A stretch of DNA of 64,000 bases. Source: Tildeniella torsiva UHER 1998/13D. Its GTDB lineage: Bacteria; Cyanobacteriota; Cyanobacteriia; Phormidesmidales; Phormidesmidaceae. The stretch covers positions 124,001-188,000 of the forward strand of contig JAHHIH010000011.1 in NCBI GenBank assembly GCA_019358835.1. Reading direction: 5' to 3'. A program made the translations under genes and the position numbers. The notes beneath the pieces are model-generated. The model was not told the DNA's origin, searched no databases, and was given only the letters and a program-made list of their open reading frames with translations. Of the stretch, positions 46,305 through 54,819 are shown piece after piece (within the stretch, counting starts at the first letter, position 1; every line of letters begins with the position of its first letter).

Positions 46305-48710
46305 ATGGCACAGTACATTTATTCAGGGCGATCGCGCCCCTGTCCAATCTGTAGACGGATTAAAGACCAAGACTGCCGCTGGAATGAGGAGGTGGTGTTC
46401 TGCCACACCCATGTAGACCAGGATGGGGCGGTAGACGGCTACGTTTACCGGGGCGCGACAGCCGATGGCATGTGGGGGCAATACTTTGCAGCCACCGCCT
46501 CACCCGAGAAGCCGGTTCGCCCCCAGCAGCGGCAGGATTACTTTTACCCCAGTCGAACCGGGCAGCCCCTGGTGAAGGTGACTCGGGTGGATCGGGGCAA
46601 CGGTGCGAAGTTTTTTGTGCAGTACCGCTGGAACGGGCAGCAGTGGGTCAAAGGATTGACCCCTGAGATTAGAGCCCAGGTGCCGATCTACCGCTACCGC
46701 GATGTCCAGAATGCGATCGCCATCGGTCAACCCATCTGGATGGTGGAGGGGGAAGGCTGCGCGGATGCTCTGTGGGCAATCGGCATTCCCGCGACCACTA
46801 CCCTGGGGGGCTCGAAGAAGTACCGCAGCTATGGCGATTACCGTCAGGATTTGCAAGCGGCTCAGCTGGTGCTGTGCCCGGATCGCGATCAGGTCGGTAT
46901 GGCACATATGGAGGAAGTCGCCCAGGACTTTCCCTCGGCCCAGTGGTGTTACCCCTACCCTGACAGCCTGCGCTGGCAGAACCTGCCGAAGCATGGCGGG
47001 CTGGATGTGGCGGATTGGGTTCACGATGGGGCCACAGCGGAGCAGATTCGAGCGGCGGTGCAAGACCGGCGGCAGTTGGAGGTCAGCGCTACCCAAGACC
47101 ATAAGCGGCTGTCGGTGCAGGCTTTACAAGACCAGATTCGCACCTACTTGGCCACAAGCCCTACCGAACTGGCTTTGGCGGCGCAGGTGGTTCAGTGGCA
47201 TCAGGAGACGGGGCTATCGGCCAGGGATATCGGTAACCTGGTTACCCTGGTGCAGGCGGAGCTGGAGCAAATTGAAGAGCGGGACGATCGCCGAGCTGAA
47301 ATTCACCAGCTGCTGAAGATTGGCGACTACCAGCTGCGCCTGGGGGAGTATCTTCATGCCGACCTGGCGGAACCCTTGGAGCAAATTGCGGACTGGATTG
47401 GGGCCACCCCAGCGGCGATGCTGGTGACGCTGCTGCCGGTGGCGGCGTCTCTGCTGCGGGTGGGCACAGAGCTAGAGATTGATTCCGGGATGGGGTTCTC
47501 GGTGCCGCCGATTGTGTTCACGGGATTGGTGGCCCCCTCGGGCAGCAAGAAGAGCCCGATTCAGCGGCAGATTTTAGGGCCGCTCTCGCTGCTTCAGGCG
47601 GAGGCGGATCAGGAGTATGAGTATGCGGCTTCGGAATATGAGGTTGACCTGCGGGATTGGGAGCAGACCAGGGCGGAGGATAGAGGCATTCGCCCGAGGA
47701 AGCCGATGCCACGGGAGTATCACACCTCGGATGCGACGCGGGAGGCGATCGCCCGCATTCAGTCCCAACAGCCAGAGCGGGGCATTTTGGTGACGCCGGA
47801 TGAGTTGGCGGGCCTCTTCAAGGGACAGAACCAGTACCGCAATGGCCGGGGTAACGATAAGGAGTCGCTGCTGACGGCCTTTGATGGCTCGGGGTTGAAG
47901 GTGGATCGGGCTAGTGGCCTGCGCATTAGCCTGCCGCGCACCAGCCTGAGCCTGACGGGGACGATTCAGCCCGATATTCTGCGAGAGATGATGGGGGATT
48001 GCTCGGATGCCAGTGGCCAATGGGCCAGGTTTTTGTGGTGTCTGCTGCCGCTGAAGCCTGCGCCGTTTCCTCGGCGGACGGTGCGCTATGACGTGTCGGA
48101 GCGACTCTATGGCCTCTACCAGCAATTGGAGGGATTGGCGGCCCAGTACTACCGGCTCAGCCCTGAGGCCAAGGCATTGTTTGCGGATTGGTATGACCAG
48201 TTGGATCAGCTGCGGGTGACGGAGACCCACCCAGGCTTGCAGGCGGTGTACTCCAAGATGCAGGGCTACACGGGGCGGCTGGCGCTGATTCTTCACTGTC
48301 TGAATGCGGCAGTGGAGGGGCGTTTGCCGACCCATGCGGTGGAGGCGAGCCAGATGCAGGCGGCGATTAAGCTGGGGCGTTGGTTCATTGGCCAGGTGAA
48401 GCTGCTCTATGCGGATGGCAATACGGTAGATGGGGCGCTGGAGCCGGTCTATACAAAGCTGATACAGCTATCGCGGGTGCGGGGGTGGCTGCGGGCGAAG
48501 GATGTGCGCAACTATGAGCGCAGTTTACGGAAGGTGGGGGTGGAGGTGATTCGTGCTCATTTTTTAGAGCTGGAGGCGATGGGGTATGGGGAAACCCAGG
48601 GAATGGGGAATCGGCTGCGGTGGCGGGCAACGGTAGACGCGGTAGACAGATTTGAGGAAACGGTAGACGGGGTGTCTACCGCTGAAAGTGTTGATGGGCA
48701 AGGGCTCTAG
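46305..48710 (+). CDS. replication protein: zinc-finger/Toprim primase with DUF3987 helicase domain
   Basis: 801 residues. The N-terminus has a zinc-finger-like CPICRRIKDQDC with later Cys-His. A Toprim-like region follows (WMVEGEGCADALWAIGI; LVLCPDRDQVG), then a DUF3987 ATPase with a Walker A-like GLVAPSGSKKSPIQRQIL. Such proteins are found in plasmids, phages and integrative elements as primase-helicases. The 3' end of the gene itself carries iterated GGTAGAC words, and 25 bases of its end plus downstream DNA are part of a 270-bp block repeated at 50237. The C-terminal residues encoded by the iterons (VDAVDRFEETVDGVSTAE) are probably not structural. Confidence 0.82.
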   Translation: MAQYIYSGRSRPCPICRRIKDQDCRWNEEVVFCHTHVDQDGAVDGYVYRGATADGMWGQYFAATASPEKPVRPQQRQDYFYPSRTGQPLVKVTRVDRGNGAKFFVQYRWNGQQWVKGLTPEIRAQVPIYRYRDVQNAIAIGQPIWMVEGEGCADALWAIGIPATTTLGGSKKYRSYGDYRQDLQAAQLVLCPDRDQVGMAHMEEVAQDFPSAQWCYPYPDSLRWQNLPKHGGLDVADWVHDGATAEQIRAAVQDRRQLEVSATQDHKRLSVQALQDQIRTYLATSPTELALAAQVVQWHQETGLSARDIGNLVTLVQAELEQIEERDDRRAEIHQLLKIGDYQLRLGEYLHADLAEPLEQIADWIGATPAAMLVTLLPVAASLLRVGTELEIDSGMGFSVPPIVFTGLVAPSGSKKSPIQRQILGPLSLLQAEADQEYEYAASEYEVDLRDWEQTRAEDRGIRPRKPMPREYHTSDATREAIARIQSQQPERGILVTPDELAGLFKGQNQYRNGRGNDKESLLTAFDGSGLKVDRASGLRISLPRTSLSLTGTIQPDILREMMGDCSDASGQWARFLWCLLPLKPAPFPRRTVRYDVSERLYGLYQQLEGLAAQYYRLSPEAKALFADWYDQLDQLRVTETHPGLQAVYSKMQGYTGRLALILHCLNAAVEGRLPTHAVEASQMQAAIKLGRWFIGQVKLLYADGNTVDGALEPVYTKLIQLSRVRGWLRAKDVRNYERSLRKVGVEVIRAHFLELEAMGYGETQGMGNRLRWRATVDAVDRFEETVDGVSTAESVDGQGL

Positions 48711-48847
48711 CGAAACGGTAGACAAGTAGACAAGGTTTACCAAGGGGGAATTGCCAGGAAAGTGTCTACCGTCTACCGAAATGGCTGAAGAGATTGTGGA
48801 TAAAGGCTTTTGCCCGGTAGACAGGGTGTCTACCGGGCGTCTACCGT
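48578..48847. repeat. 270-bp iteron block, copy 1 (possible replication origin)
   Basis: About twelve copies of GTAGAC, counting both strands (mostly GGTAGAC / GTCTACC), lie between 48630 and 48858 with irregular spacing. They include a perfect 12-bp hairpin, GCCCGGTAGACA / TGTCTACCGGGC at 48812-48838. The block overlaps the 3' end of the DUF3987 gene and is repeated at 50237-50506 with no length difference and roughly 17 mismatches by eye. Confidence 0.85.
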
Positions 48848-48863
48848 GTCTACCGAAAGTCGA

Positions 48864-48964
48864 TTACTCCTCGTCGTTGTCTGTGAACAAACTCGTTAGG
48901 TCGCGGTAGCCACTGACGACTCGCAAGATGTCTACTCTAGATTCGGTTGCGGTATAGAGAATGA
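48864..48964 (-). pseudogene. 3' fragment of parE (separated by an insertion)
   Basis: On the minus strand this encodes the toxin C-terminus: LILYTATESRVDILRVVSGY, RDLTSLFTDNDEE and then TAA. It joins exactly in frame to the 5' part at 49648-49858 when the 675-bp insertion and one 8-bp duplicate are removed, restoring ENYLILYTATES. The fragment has no start codon of its own. Confidence 0.88.
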
Positions 48965-49114
48965 GGCGTTGCTGATTCAGGGTATGAAGCGACGGCTCAA
49001 ATCTTTGAAAACTCCTTCCGGATTTCGCAAATTCATACTGCCATTCAGCAACGCCGCCTAAGCTACGAGCACGTAGGCCAACACGGCGCGTGCAGCCTTA
49101 AAGCAATCTTCTTG

Positions 49115-49264
49115 ATGACCACCGAGTGCACAGAGCCTGAGTTCACTAATCTCAAAGAAGAATTAGAAGAGTTAGGTTATAGGCTGAACGTAGTAGACGG
49201 CTGCACAAAAGAGCATCAGGATGCGAGACAACGCGCTCTCAATGATGCAATGACCACTGCTTAA
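49115..49264 (+). CDS. small protein, passenger of the composite insertion
   Basis: 49 codons from ATG 49115: MTTECTEPEFTNLKEELEEL and so on to TAA. The frame stays open upstream to the MITE without another start except TTG 49112, so the gene may be 5'-truncated by the insertion boundary. The sequence is acidic and helical, with a CTKEHQDARQRAL segment. I do not recognise it. The next small gene follows 14 bases later with a good ribosome binding site. Confidence 0.45.
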   Translation: MTTECTEPEFTNLKEELEELGYRLNVVDGCTKEHQDARQRALNDAMTTA

Positions 49265-49278
49265 GTAGGAGAGATCAC

Positions 49279-49437
49279 ATGCAGATCGAATTTCCCGACC
49301 ATTTAGTGCCCACCGTAGATAAGTCAGTGAAGGCTTTGAGTGACCAAGCCTTTTTATCAAGTGAGGACCGAACAGTACTTGTCCTACTTCGAGAACTGCA
49401 GCAAGCCATTAGTGTTAGCAAGAGCAAAGAGGAGTAA
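49279..49437 (+). CDS. small protein, passenger of the composite insertion
   Basis: 52 codons: MQIEFPDHLVPTVDKSVKAL, then DQAFLSSEDRTVLVLLRELQ. GTAGGAGAG lies eight bases upstream. Its TAA overlaps the ATG of the following frame (TAATG), indicating an operon of small genes. No family is recognised. Confidence 0.5.
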   Translation: MQIEFPDHLVPTVDKSVKALSDQAFLSSEDRTVLVLLRELQQAISVSKSKEE

Positions 49438-49631
49438 TGGCTAAAATTATGACCCGCTGGGAGACTTTCTCACACGATGTCTTGGGCAACAAGCACGATG
49501 GGTACGAGGTCAACAACACCTACAGAGGTGAAGAAGTTGACCTAGCCCTTGAGTTAAAAGGCTACAACCAGGGCACCCCGAATGGCCCCCTAAATCCCCC
49601 AATTCTGGGGGGCAAATCATACTTGCGTTAA
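49437..49631 (+). CDS. small protein with 3' end altered by repeat DNA
   Basis: 64 codons beginning MAKIMTRWETFSHDVLGNKH and reading DGYEVNNTYRGEEVDLALEL. From about codon 48 the frame runs into a CCCCCTAAATCCCCC / GGGGG repeat common in cyanobacteria, giving a PNGPLNPPILGGKS tail. It ends inside the right terminal repeat of the insertion. The natural C-terminus is therefore probably lost. The function is unknown. Confidence 0.45.
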   Translation: MAKIMTRWETFSHDVLGNKHDGYEVNNTYRGEEVDLALELKGYNQGTPNGPLNPPILGGKSYLR

Positions 49632-49858
49632 GCAACGCCGAGAATGAGGTAGTTCTCCATTGAGAGGCTGCGTAGCTCTGGGAGGATTTTGTCGCGTGGC
49701 CGCCCTAGATTAGGGAATTGGGTAATTCTGGCGAATTTGGCATCGAGCTTTGAGAGGAAGCGCTCGGCCTGCTGGAGCCCAGTCTGACCGGCAATGTAGT
49801 CTGCAATGGCCTCGATGTCTTGAATGGCAGGCTGAGTAAGGTAAAACTGAGCAGGCAT
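49628..49858 (-). pseudogene. ParE/RelE-type toxin, 5' part (interrupted)
   Basis: As it stands this encodes 76 residues: MPAQFYLTQPAIQDIEAIAD, then YIAGQTGLQQAERFLSKLD and GRPRDKILPELRSLSMENYL, which is the ParE toxin pattern. It then ends in ILGVA from inserted DNA. The usual length is about 95-100 residues, with the missing RVVSGYRDL end found at 48864-48964. The toxin (gyrase-poisoning ParE or ribosome-dependent RelE type) is probably inactive. It shares one base with the parD stop (TAATG). Confidence 0.85.
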
Positions 49859-50124
49859 TATTCGGCAGAGGCGTGGCGAGACCGCAGGTTTTCTCGAATT
49901 TGGGCCATGGCAGTGGGGCCTTCGACCAGGTCGCCTCGCTGGGCTGCTTCCCAGCCGATTTGGGCATCTTGCTGGAGTTCGGGGAGTCGCCCTTGATAGA
50001 TGTCGTCTTTCTGGTCGGGCAGGTGGATGCCCGCTGTGATGACCTCTAGGGCAGATTGGTATTTGCCAGCGGCGAGCTGGCGTTGGATGAGTTGTTCTAG
50101 TTCAGGGGGAAGGGCAATTTGCAT
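49858..50124 (-). CDS. ParD-type antitoxin
   Basis: 88 residues. The N-terminal ribbon-helix-helix (MQIALPPELEQLIQRQLAAG, then KYQSALEVITAGI) is followed by an acidic flexible C-terminus that would bind the toxin (RGDLVEGPTAMAQIRENLRS). It is upstream of parE in one operon. With parE disrupted, it is an orphan or decaying antitoxin and may still repress its own promoter. Confidence 0.85.
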   Translation of the reverse strand: MQIALPPELEQLIQRQLAAGKYQSALEVITAGIHLPDQKDDIYQGRLPELQQDAQIGWEAAQRGDLVEGPTAMAQIRENLRSRHASAE

Positions 50125-50767
50125 TAATAGAGTGGTTGTCTTTGTCTTTTGATTGTAGTCCTTGTCGATATTTGCCCGGTGGCGGTCCTGGATACTGAAT
50201 AGAAAGGTTGACTATAAAACCCTCTATTTAAGCCTTGATGGGGTACGGGGAAACCCATGGGATGGGGAATCGGTTGCGGTGGCAGACAACGGTAGACACG
50301 GTAGACAGATTTGAGGAAACGGTAGACGGGGTGTCTACCGCTGAAAGCGTTGATGGGCAAGGGCTCTAGCGAAACGGTAGACAAGTAGACAGGGTTTGCC
50401 AATGGGGAATTGCTAGGAAAGTGTCTACCGTCTACCGAAATGGCTGAAGGGCTTATAGATAAAGGCTTTTGCCCGGTAGACAGAGTGTCTACCGGGCGTC
50501 TACCGTTTTTGAGGTAGCTACTGGATGCTTTGCTAGGTAAATAATGGTTGGCAGGCAGAGATCGGTGAGCCAATGGCTGCCCTAAAAGATGATGAAACTC
50601 TCGTGGGTGATGTTCTGCTTTCTGCCAAAAGCGTTGTAATAAGGATGAGGGGTACCCTCATAGCACCCTGAGTATGCACTTTGATTATGTTGTGAGCCAG
50701 GGCATTCTGAGGATGAGGTTTAGATTGTATCTCCTGTACCCTTTGCTCTAGCGTCAGTTACTTCCCC
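50125..50767. other. 643-bp region between parD and the DUF499 gene
   Basis: It holds the second iteron block (50237-50506). The block includes a relic of the DUF3987 3' end whose frame ends at TAG 50367-50369, at the same relative place as the real stop. After the block the sequence to 50767 is the probable promoter region of the DUF499 gene; no further gene is supported. Confidence 0.65.
50237..50506. repeat. 270-bp iteron block, copy 2
   Basis: It is collinear with 48578-48847 without insertions or deletions and has about eleven GTAGAC/GTCTAC words. The 12-bp hairpin arms GCCCGGTAGACA / TGTCTACCGGGC recur at 50471-50497. Together the two copies are direct repeats framing the parDE module. 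Confidence 0.85.
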
Positions 50768-53700
50768 ATGCTGCAATCCGTCTTTGATACCTGCGTCCCT
50801 AGGGATGAGATTCGCTCTGGTGACCTCTCTCTCGATTTGTTCGCAGCCAAGCTTCGGCCTGTGGTGGAGGGCAAAGCTCCCCAAATCTACCAGCAGCCTG
50901 CGGTTTTTCTGGCCAACACCTTTCCGACCGATGGCCTGAAAACCCTAATTACCGAGGTCTTTGGACGGCTGACTGGACGGTTAATTGGTTCCCCAGTCAT
51001 TCGTCTAGAGACTAGCTTTGGGGGCGGCAAAACCCACGACGAGATTGCCCTGTGGCACATGGCCAAGCAGGGGCGACAGATCGATGGGCTCAACCGCTTT
51101 GTGGACGATATTTCGCTAATTCCAGATCGTCCCATTCAGGTGGCGGCGGTGGATGGACGGGATTTAGACCCAGAGGCGGGAGTATATCATCCCGAAACGG
51201 GCATTACCACCTATACCCTGTGGGGCGAAATTGCCTACCAAATTGGTGGCATAGACGGATACCAACTGTTGCGGGGGGCAGACGAAAACCGCATTAGCCC
51301 CGGCACCTCGGTGATCGATCGCCTGATTGGCTCAGAACCGACGCTGATTATTCTCGATGAGATTGCTCGCCACCTGCGGGCGGCCAAGGCCAAAACGGTG
51401 GGACAGAGCACCCTGGCCGAGCAGGTGGTGGCCTTTTTGTTCTCGCTGATGGATCAGGCGGCTTCCTGCAAAAATTTAGTGTTTGTCTACTCCCTGGCCT
51501 CAGAATCCGACACCTTTGCTAAGGAAACAGCGGAGATTCAGCAGGAGCTGATTCGGGCCTCGGCCCGGCAGGAGCGGGTGCTGAGCCCCAGTACTGATAT
51601 CGAGGTTTACAACATTGTGCGGCAGCGGCTGTTTGCCAGCATTAGTGCCGAGGCGGCGGAGAAAGCAGCGGAGGAATACCTCCAGGCCTTTCGGTCGAGC
51701 CGGGTAAACCTGCCTGACGGTTGTAAAGACGCCACTTACGCTAGGGCGATCGCCAACAGCTACCCCTTCCACCCCGAGCTGTTCAACCTGCTGACCAAAA
51801 AGATTGCCTCTATCCCTGAGTTTCAGCGCACGCGGGGAGCCCTGCGCCTGTTTGCCCGGCTGGTGCGCTATCTGTGGCAGCACCAGGATGCTCGTATGCC
51901 GATGATTCATCCTCACCACCTACCAGTGGGGCTAGAAGATGAGATTACCAATGATCTGACCTCACGGCTCCAGCGGCCTCTGATGCGTCTGCCGATCGGG
52001 GCCGACATCTACAACCCCAATGGTCGCGAAGCCCACGCCCAACTGCAAGACCAGGAATGGATTAGCGCCGGTAAGCCGCCGTTTTCCACTTGGGTAGGCC
52101 GCACAATTTTTTTGCACTCTCTCACCCAGGGCATCTCGTCGGGCATTCGCCGCACCGAGCTGAATCTGTCGCTGCTGACCCCAGGGGTAGACATTAGCTT
52201 TGTCGATCGCGCTCTGGAGCGGCTGAGCGGGGTGGCCTGGTACCTTGATGTAGACCCGATAACCTCTGTAGCTCGGTTCAAAGAAGAACCCTCGATTAAC
52301 AAGATCATTGCTGAGGAGAAAGAGCAGGTCGGTATCACCGAGGCTAAAGAAGAACTCCGCACCCGGCGCGATACCATCTTTGCCACCAAGTTCTTTCAAC
52401 TGGTAACTGGCCCTGAGGGTGCCCACGATGTGGACGATGACCCCAACACCATTGCCCTGTGCATCATCGACTTTAACGAGGCGAAGATCGGCAGCTCCAC
52501 TGACGGCCCGCCAGCGCTGATTGAGCAGATCTTTAACAACACGGGTGAGTCGGGCAAGTTTCGCGTCTTTCGCAATCGGCTGCTGTTTTTGCTGGCTAAC
52601 GAGCAGGAGCTAGACCGGGCAATCGACATTACCCGCGAGTTTAAGGCGGTGCGGGCTATCCTGCGCAGCCCAAACCGCATGGATGACCTCTCCCAGAGCC
52701 AGCAGGATCAGATCAAACAAAAGGAAGGGGAGTTAGATTTGGCGGTGCGGGTGGCCTTGACCAACGCCTACCGCCACCTGTTCTACCCGGCTAATGACCC
52801 GGTGAAAGCCGCCAAGGGGTTGATGCATTACCCTTTGCCCGCTCAGGATGCCAGCACTGTGAAGGGCAACCGCAACCAGCAAGATGTGGTGCTGAAGGCG
52901 CTGAAGGACTGCGGCAAGGTGCGTGGCGAAGACGCCGCCCCTTACGCTCCCGCCTACTTGCTGCAAAAGGTGTGGCCTACGGGGCTCGACCACTGGACGA
53001 CCCGCCAACTGCGGGAGCAGTTTGCTAAGGATTTGGCGTTGAACATGCTGTTAGATGCGGAGGTGTCCAAGCTGCGGGATACGATCCGCAAGGGGCTGAG
53101 CGAAGGCCAGTGGGATCTCAAGGTGGGAGAGCAGCTCTACATCAAAACCGATGGAGCGGTGGTGGGTGTCCCCACCACGATCGAGTTTTCTGACCGGGCG
53201 GAGCTTTACCGGCGGGGGCTATTGAAGCCCCCTGAGCCGAAGGTAGTGGAGCTGAGTGCCCAGCTGTTGGCCGGAGGTGGTGACGAGCGAACGGTGCAGG
53301 TGCGCTGGCGAGCCAAGGAGGCGTTGAAGGTCAGCCTGTACCAGGATGGCAGCCTTATCGGCGATCAGTTTTTGCCCTCAGATGAGTACCAGGGGCAGAT
53401 TGCCAAGACAACCCAGTTTAGGGTGATGGCGGACTACGGCACAGGGGAAATGGGCGAGGCGGTGCAGACAGTGGTGCTGTACCCAGCGGGGGGCACCAAG
53501 TCAACTAATGGCGGCGAAGGGGGTGGGGGGTATGAAACCCTTTCTTTGTTGAATAAGCCGACTGAAAAGGACTTTGAGGGTAGCCCTACCAAGGTCTTCA
53601 ACGACCTGGCAGATTGGCTGAGGGACTATCAGCCCCAGGCGATCGCAGCCCTAGACTTCTCGGTGAGCGACGTGACGGACTACCGCAAGATGGGCACGAC

Positions 53701-53995
53701 CCTACCCTTGCTAGCTCGCTACCCGGTTGAAATTCAGCAGTTTGTGACGGTGCAAACGGGGCAGCAGTTTGTACGGCTAGAGTACCAGGGGGATGTGCGC
53801 GGGTTCCAAAGCTTCTTTAGCACGCTGAATGGCATGCTGAACTTGCCGGAGACCCAGGCTAGCCTGACGCTTACTGTGAGTCTCAAACTAGATGCCCCTA
53901 TGGCCTCAGAGGGGTCGGAAATCCAGGGACTTAAGCAGGCGCTGACCCGGAACCCCGTCGATAGGATGAATCTGAGAGTCAGAGTAGAATACTAG
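50768..53995 (+). CDS. DUF499 family ATPase (defence-island associated)
   Basis: 1075 residues. The P-loop is RLETSFGGGKTH at about residue 82 and Walker B is LIILDEIARHL at about residue 192. DUF499 markers such as FANTFPTDGL-like FLANTFPTDGLKTL precede the P-loop. The C-terminal third is predicted beta-rich. DUF499 ATPases recur in prokaryotic defence islands together with DUF1156 methyltransferases, as here, and are regarded as parts of an anti-phage system whose mechanism is not settled. The gene is GC-rich, like the core genome. Confidence 0.85.
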   Translation: MLQSVFDTCVPRDEIRSGDLSLDLFAAKLRPVVEGKAPQIYQQPAVFLANTFPTDGLKTLITEVFGRLTGRLIGSPVIRLETSFGGGKTHDEIALWHMAKQGRQIDGLNRFVDDISLIPDRPIQVAAVDGRDLDPEAGVYHPETGITTYTLWGEIAYQIGGIDGYQLLRGADENRISPGTSVIDRLIGSEPTLIILDEIARHLRAAKAKTVGQSTLAEQVVAFLFSLMDQAASCKNLVFVYSLASESDTFAKETAEIQQELIRASARQERVLSPSTDIEVYNIVRQRLFASISAEAAEKAAEEYLQAFRSSRVNLPDGCKDATYARAIANSYPFHPELFNLLTKKIASIPEFQRTRGALRLFARLVRYLWQHQDARMPMIHPHHLPVGLEDEITNDLTSRLQRPLMRLPIGADIYNPNGREAHAQLQDQEWISAGKPPFSTWVGRTIFLHSLTQGISSGIRRTELNLSLLTPGVDISFVDRALERLSGVAWYLDVDPITSVARFKEEPSINKIIAEEKEQVGITEAKEELRTRRDTIFATKFFQLVTGPEGAHDVDDDPNTIALCIIDFNEAKIGSSTDGPPALIEQIFNNTGESGKFRVFRNRLLFLLANEQELDRAIDITREFKAVRAILRSPNRMDDLSQSQQDQIKQKEGELDLAVRVALTNAYRHLFYPANDPVKAAKGLMHYPLPAQDASTVKGNRNQQDVVLKALKDCGKVRGEDAAPYAPAYLLQKVWPTGLDHWTTRQLREQFAKDLALNMLLDAEVSKLRDTIRKGLSEGQWDLKVGEQLYIKTDGAVVGVPTTIEFSDRAELYRRGLLKPPEPKVVELSAQLLAGGGDERTVQVRWRAKEALKVSLYQDGSLIGDQFLPSDEYQGQIAKTTQFRVMADYGTGEMGEAVQTVVLYPAGGTKSTNGGEGGGGYETLSLLNKPTEKDFEGSPTKVFNDLADWLRDYQPQAIAALDFSVSDVTDYRKMGTTLPLLARYPVEIQQFVTVQTGQQFVRLEYQGDVRGFQSFFSTLNGMLNLPETQASLTLTVSLKLDAPMASEGSEIQGLKQALTRNPVDRMNLRVRVEY

Positions 53996-54035
53996 ACTTG
54001 ACGTCTTCTTCGCTGTTTGTAGGGTTCACGACACC

Positions 54036-54464
54036 ATGCAAGATTTCCAGCTTCGCGTTGTACCCCTAAACAACAATGACTTTGCCTTGGAGCTGTACCA
54101 GTGCGCCTACAAAAAGGCAGGGGAAAAGAAGCGCCCGGCGGCTAAGCGGGTGGGACGGCTAAAGGGCAAGCCGCTGGTGCAGGCCCGGCAGGCGATTTAC
54201 CAGGCGTTGAAAGCGAACAACTATGACCCCAAGACGCTGGGCTATAAGCGGCAGGCTCCCTATGTACTGAGTGAGGCATCGGGGGTGAATTTGGCGCTGC
54301 TGTTTCAGGCGTTGCAACCGTTGTCTAAGCCGGAGCGGATTGCCAACGTGACGGAGGGTATTGCGGCCATGAGTAATGAGGAGGCCCACTACTGGTTTGG
54401 CAAGGTGAGTAATGGCAAGAAGCGCCCAGCCCTAAAGGCCATGCGGGTCTTATTAGGAGATTAG
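54036..54464 (+). CDS. small protein downstream of DUF499, unknown function
   Basis: 142 residues. It is basic in the first half (CAYKKAGEKKRPAAKRVGRL), then LSEASGVNLALLFQALQPLS, and EEAHYWFGKVSNGKKRPALK before a conserved-looking ALKAMRVLLGD end. I do not recognise a named family with confidence. Being 41 bases after the DUF499 stop in the same composition, it is probably part of the same defence operon. Confidence 0.65.
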   Translation: MQDFQLRVVPLNNNDFALELYQCAYKKAGEKKRPAAKRVGRLKGKPLVQARQAIYQALKANNYDPKTLGYKRQAPYVLSEASGVNLALLFQALQPLSKPERIANVTEGIAAMSNEEAHYWFGKVSNGKKRPALKAMRVLLGD

Positions 54465-54467
54465 GCA

Positions 54468-54806
54468 TTGAAGCTACCCTACGGAGATGCCGCCAATCGG
54501 GATCAGATAGTGGAGAAGCTGGAGACCTACGCCTTGGACTTCAATCACTCCAGCGGGAAACACAAGGCCAGATTGTTTCGGTCAAAATTAGGAATTACCC
54601 TAGACAATAAGGCCCTACTGGTTGAAGCGCTCATTGTGGCAGCGGCGGCAGAACCCGCGTTGCTCACGACCGCTGACCTATATGGGGAACGCTACGTGAT
54701 TGATTTCTCGATGACGACAGCGGTTGGAACCTCTATAGTGCGGAGTGCTTGGATTATTCAACCCGATAAAGCTTATCCGCGACTGACCGGCGTTTATCCG
54801 ATTTAA
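54468..54806 (+). CDS. DUF6883-like protein, possible toxin of a two-gene module
   Basis: 112 residues from TTG 54468, three bases after the preceding stop. The pattern KLETYALDFNHSSGKHKARL, then FRSKLGI and a C-terminal YVIDFSMTTAVGTSIVRSAW, fits DUF6883, a small family often paired with DUF4926. That pairing, followed here at 54820, suggests a toxin-antitoxin-like module (inference). The family call is by memory of the pattern and should be treated as tentative. Confidence 0.65.
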   Translation: MKLPYGDAANRDQIVEKLETYALDFNHSSGKHKARLFRSKLGITLDNKALLVEALIVAAAAEPALLTTADLYGERYVIDFSMTTAVGTSIVRSAWIIQPDKAYPRLTGVYPI

Positions 54807-54819
54807 GCGAGGAGACATT

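Larger units (their letters stand above)
48965..49639. mobile_element. composite MITE-type insertion in parE with 8-bp target duplication
   Basis: The outer ends are inverted copies sharing GGCGTTGCT and GTATGA at the same spacing over 24 bases (48965-48988 and 49616-49639). They are flanked by GAGAATGA at 48957-48964 and 49640-49647. At the left, 48965-49055 is itself a 91-bp MITE, because 49055 back to 49032 is a third copy of the same end. The remaining 560 bp carry three small genes and no transposase. The 8-bp duplication fits several IS families; I cannot assign one. Confidence 0.85.

Noticed and set aside
48578-50506. GTAGAC repeats as a CRISPR array
   Set aside because: The repeated word is only 6-7 bases, irregularly spaced and present on both strands, and no cas genes are near; iterons fit better.
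50124-50573. 149-residue minus-strand frame
   Set aside because: It lies within the duplicated iteron block and is made of translated repeat DNA, without a plausible product.
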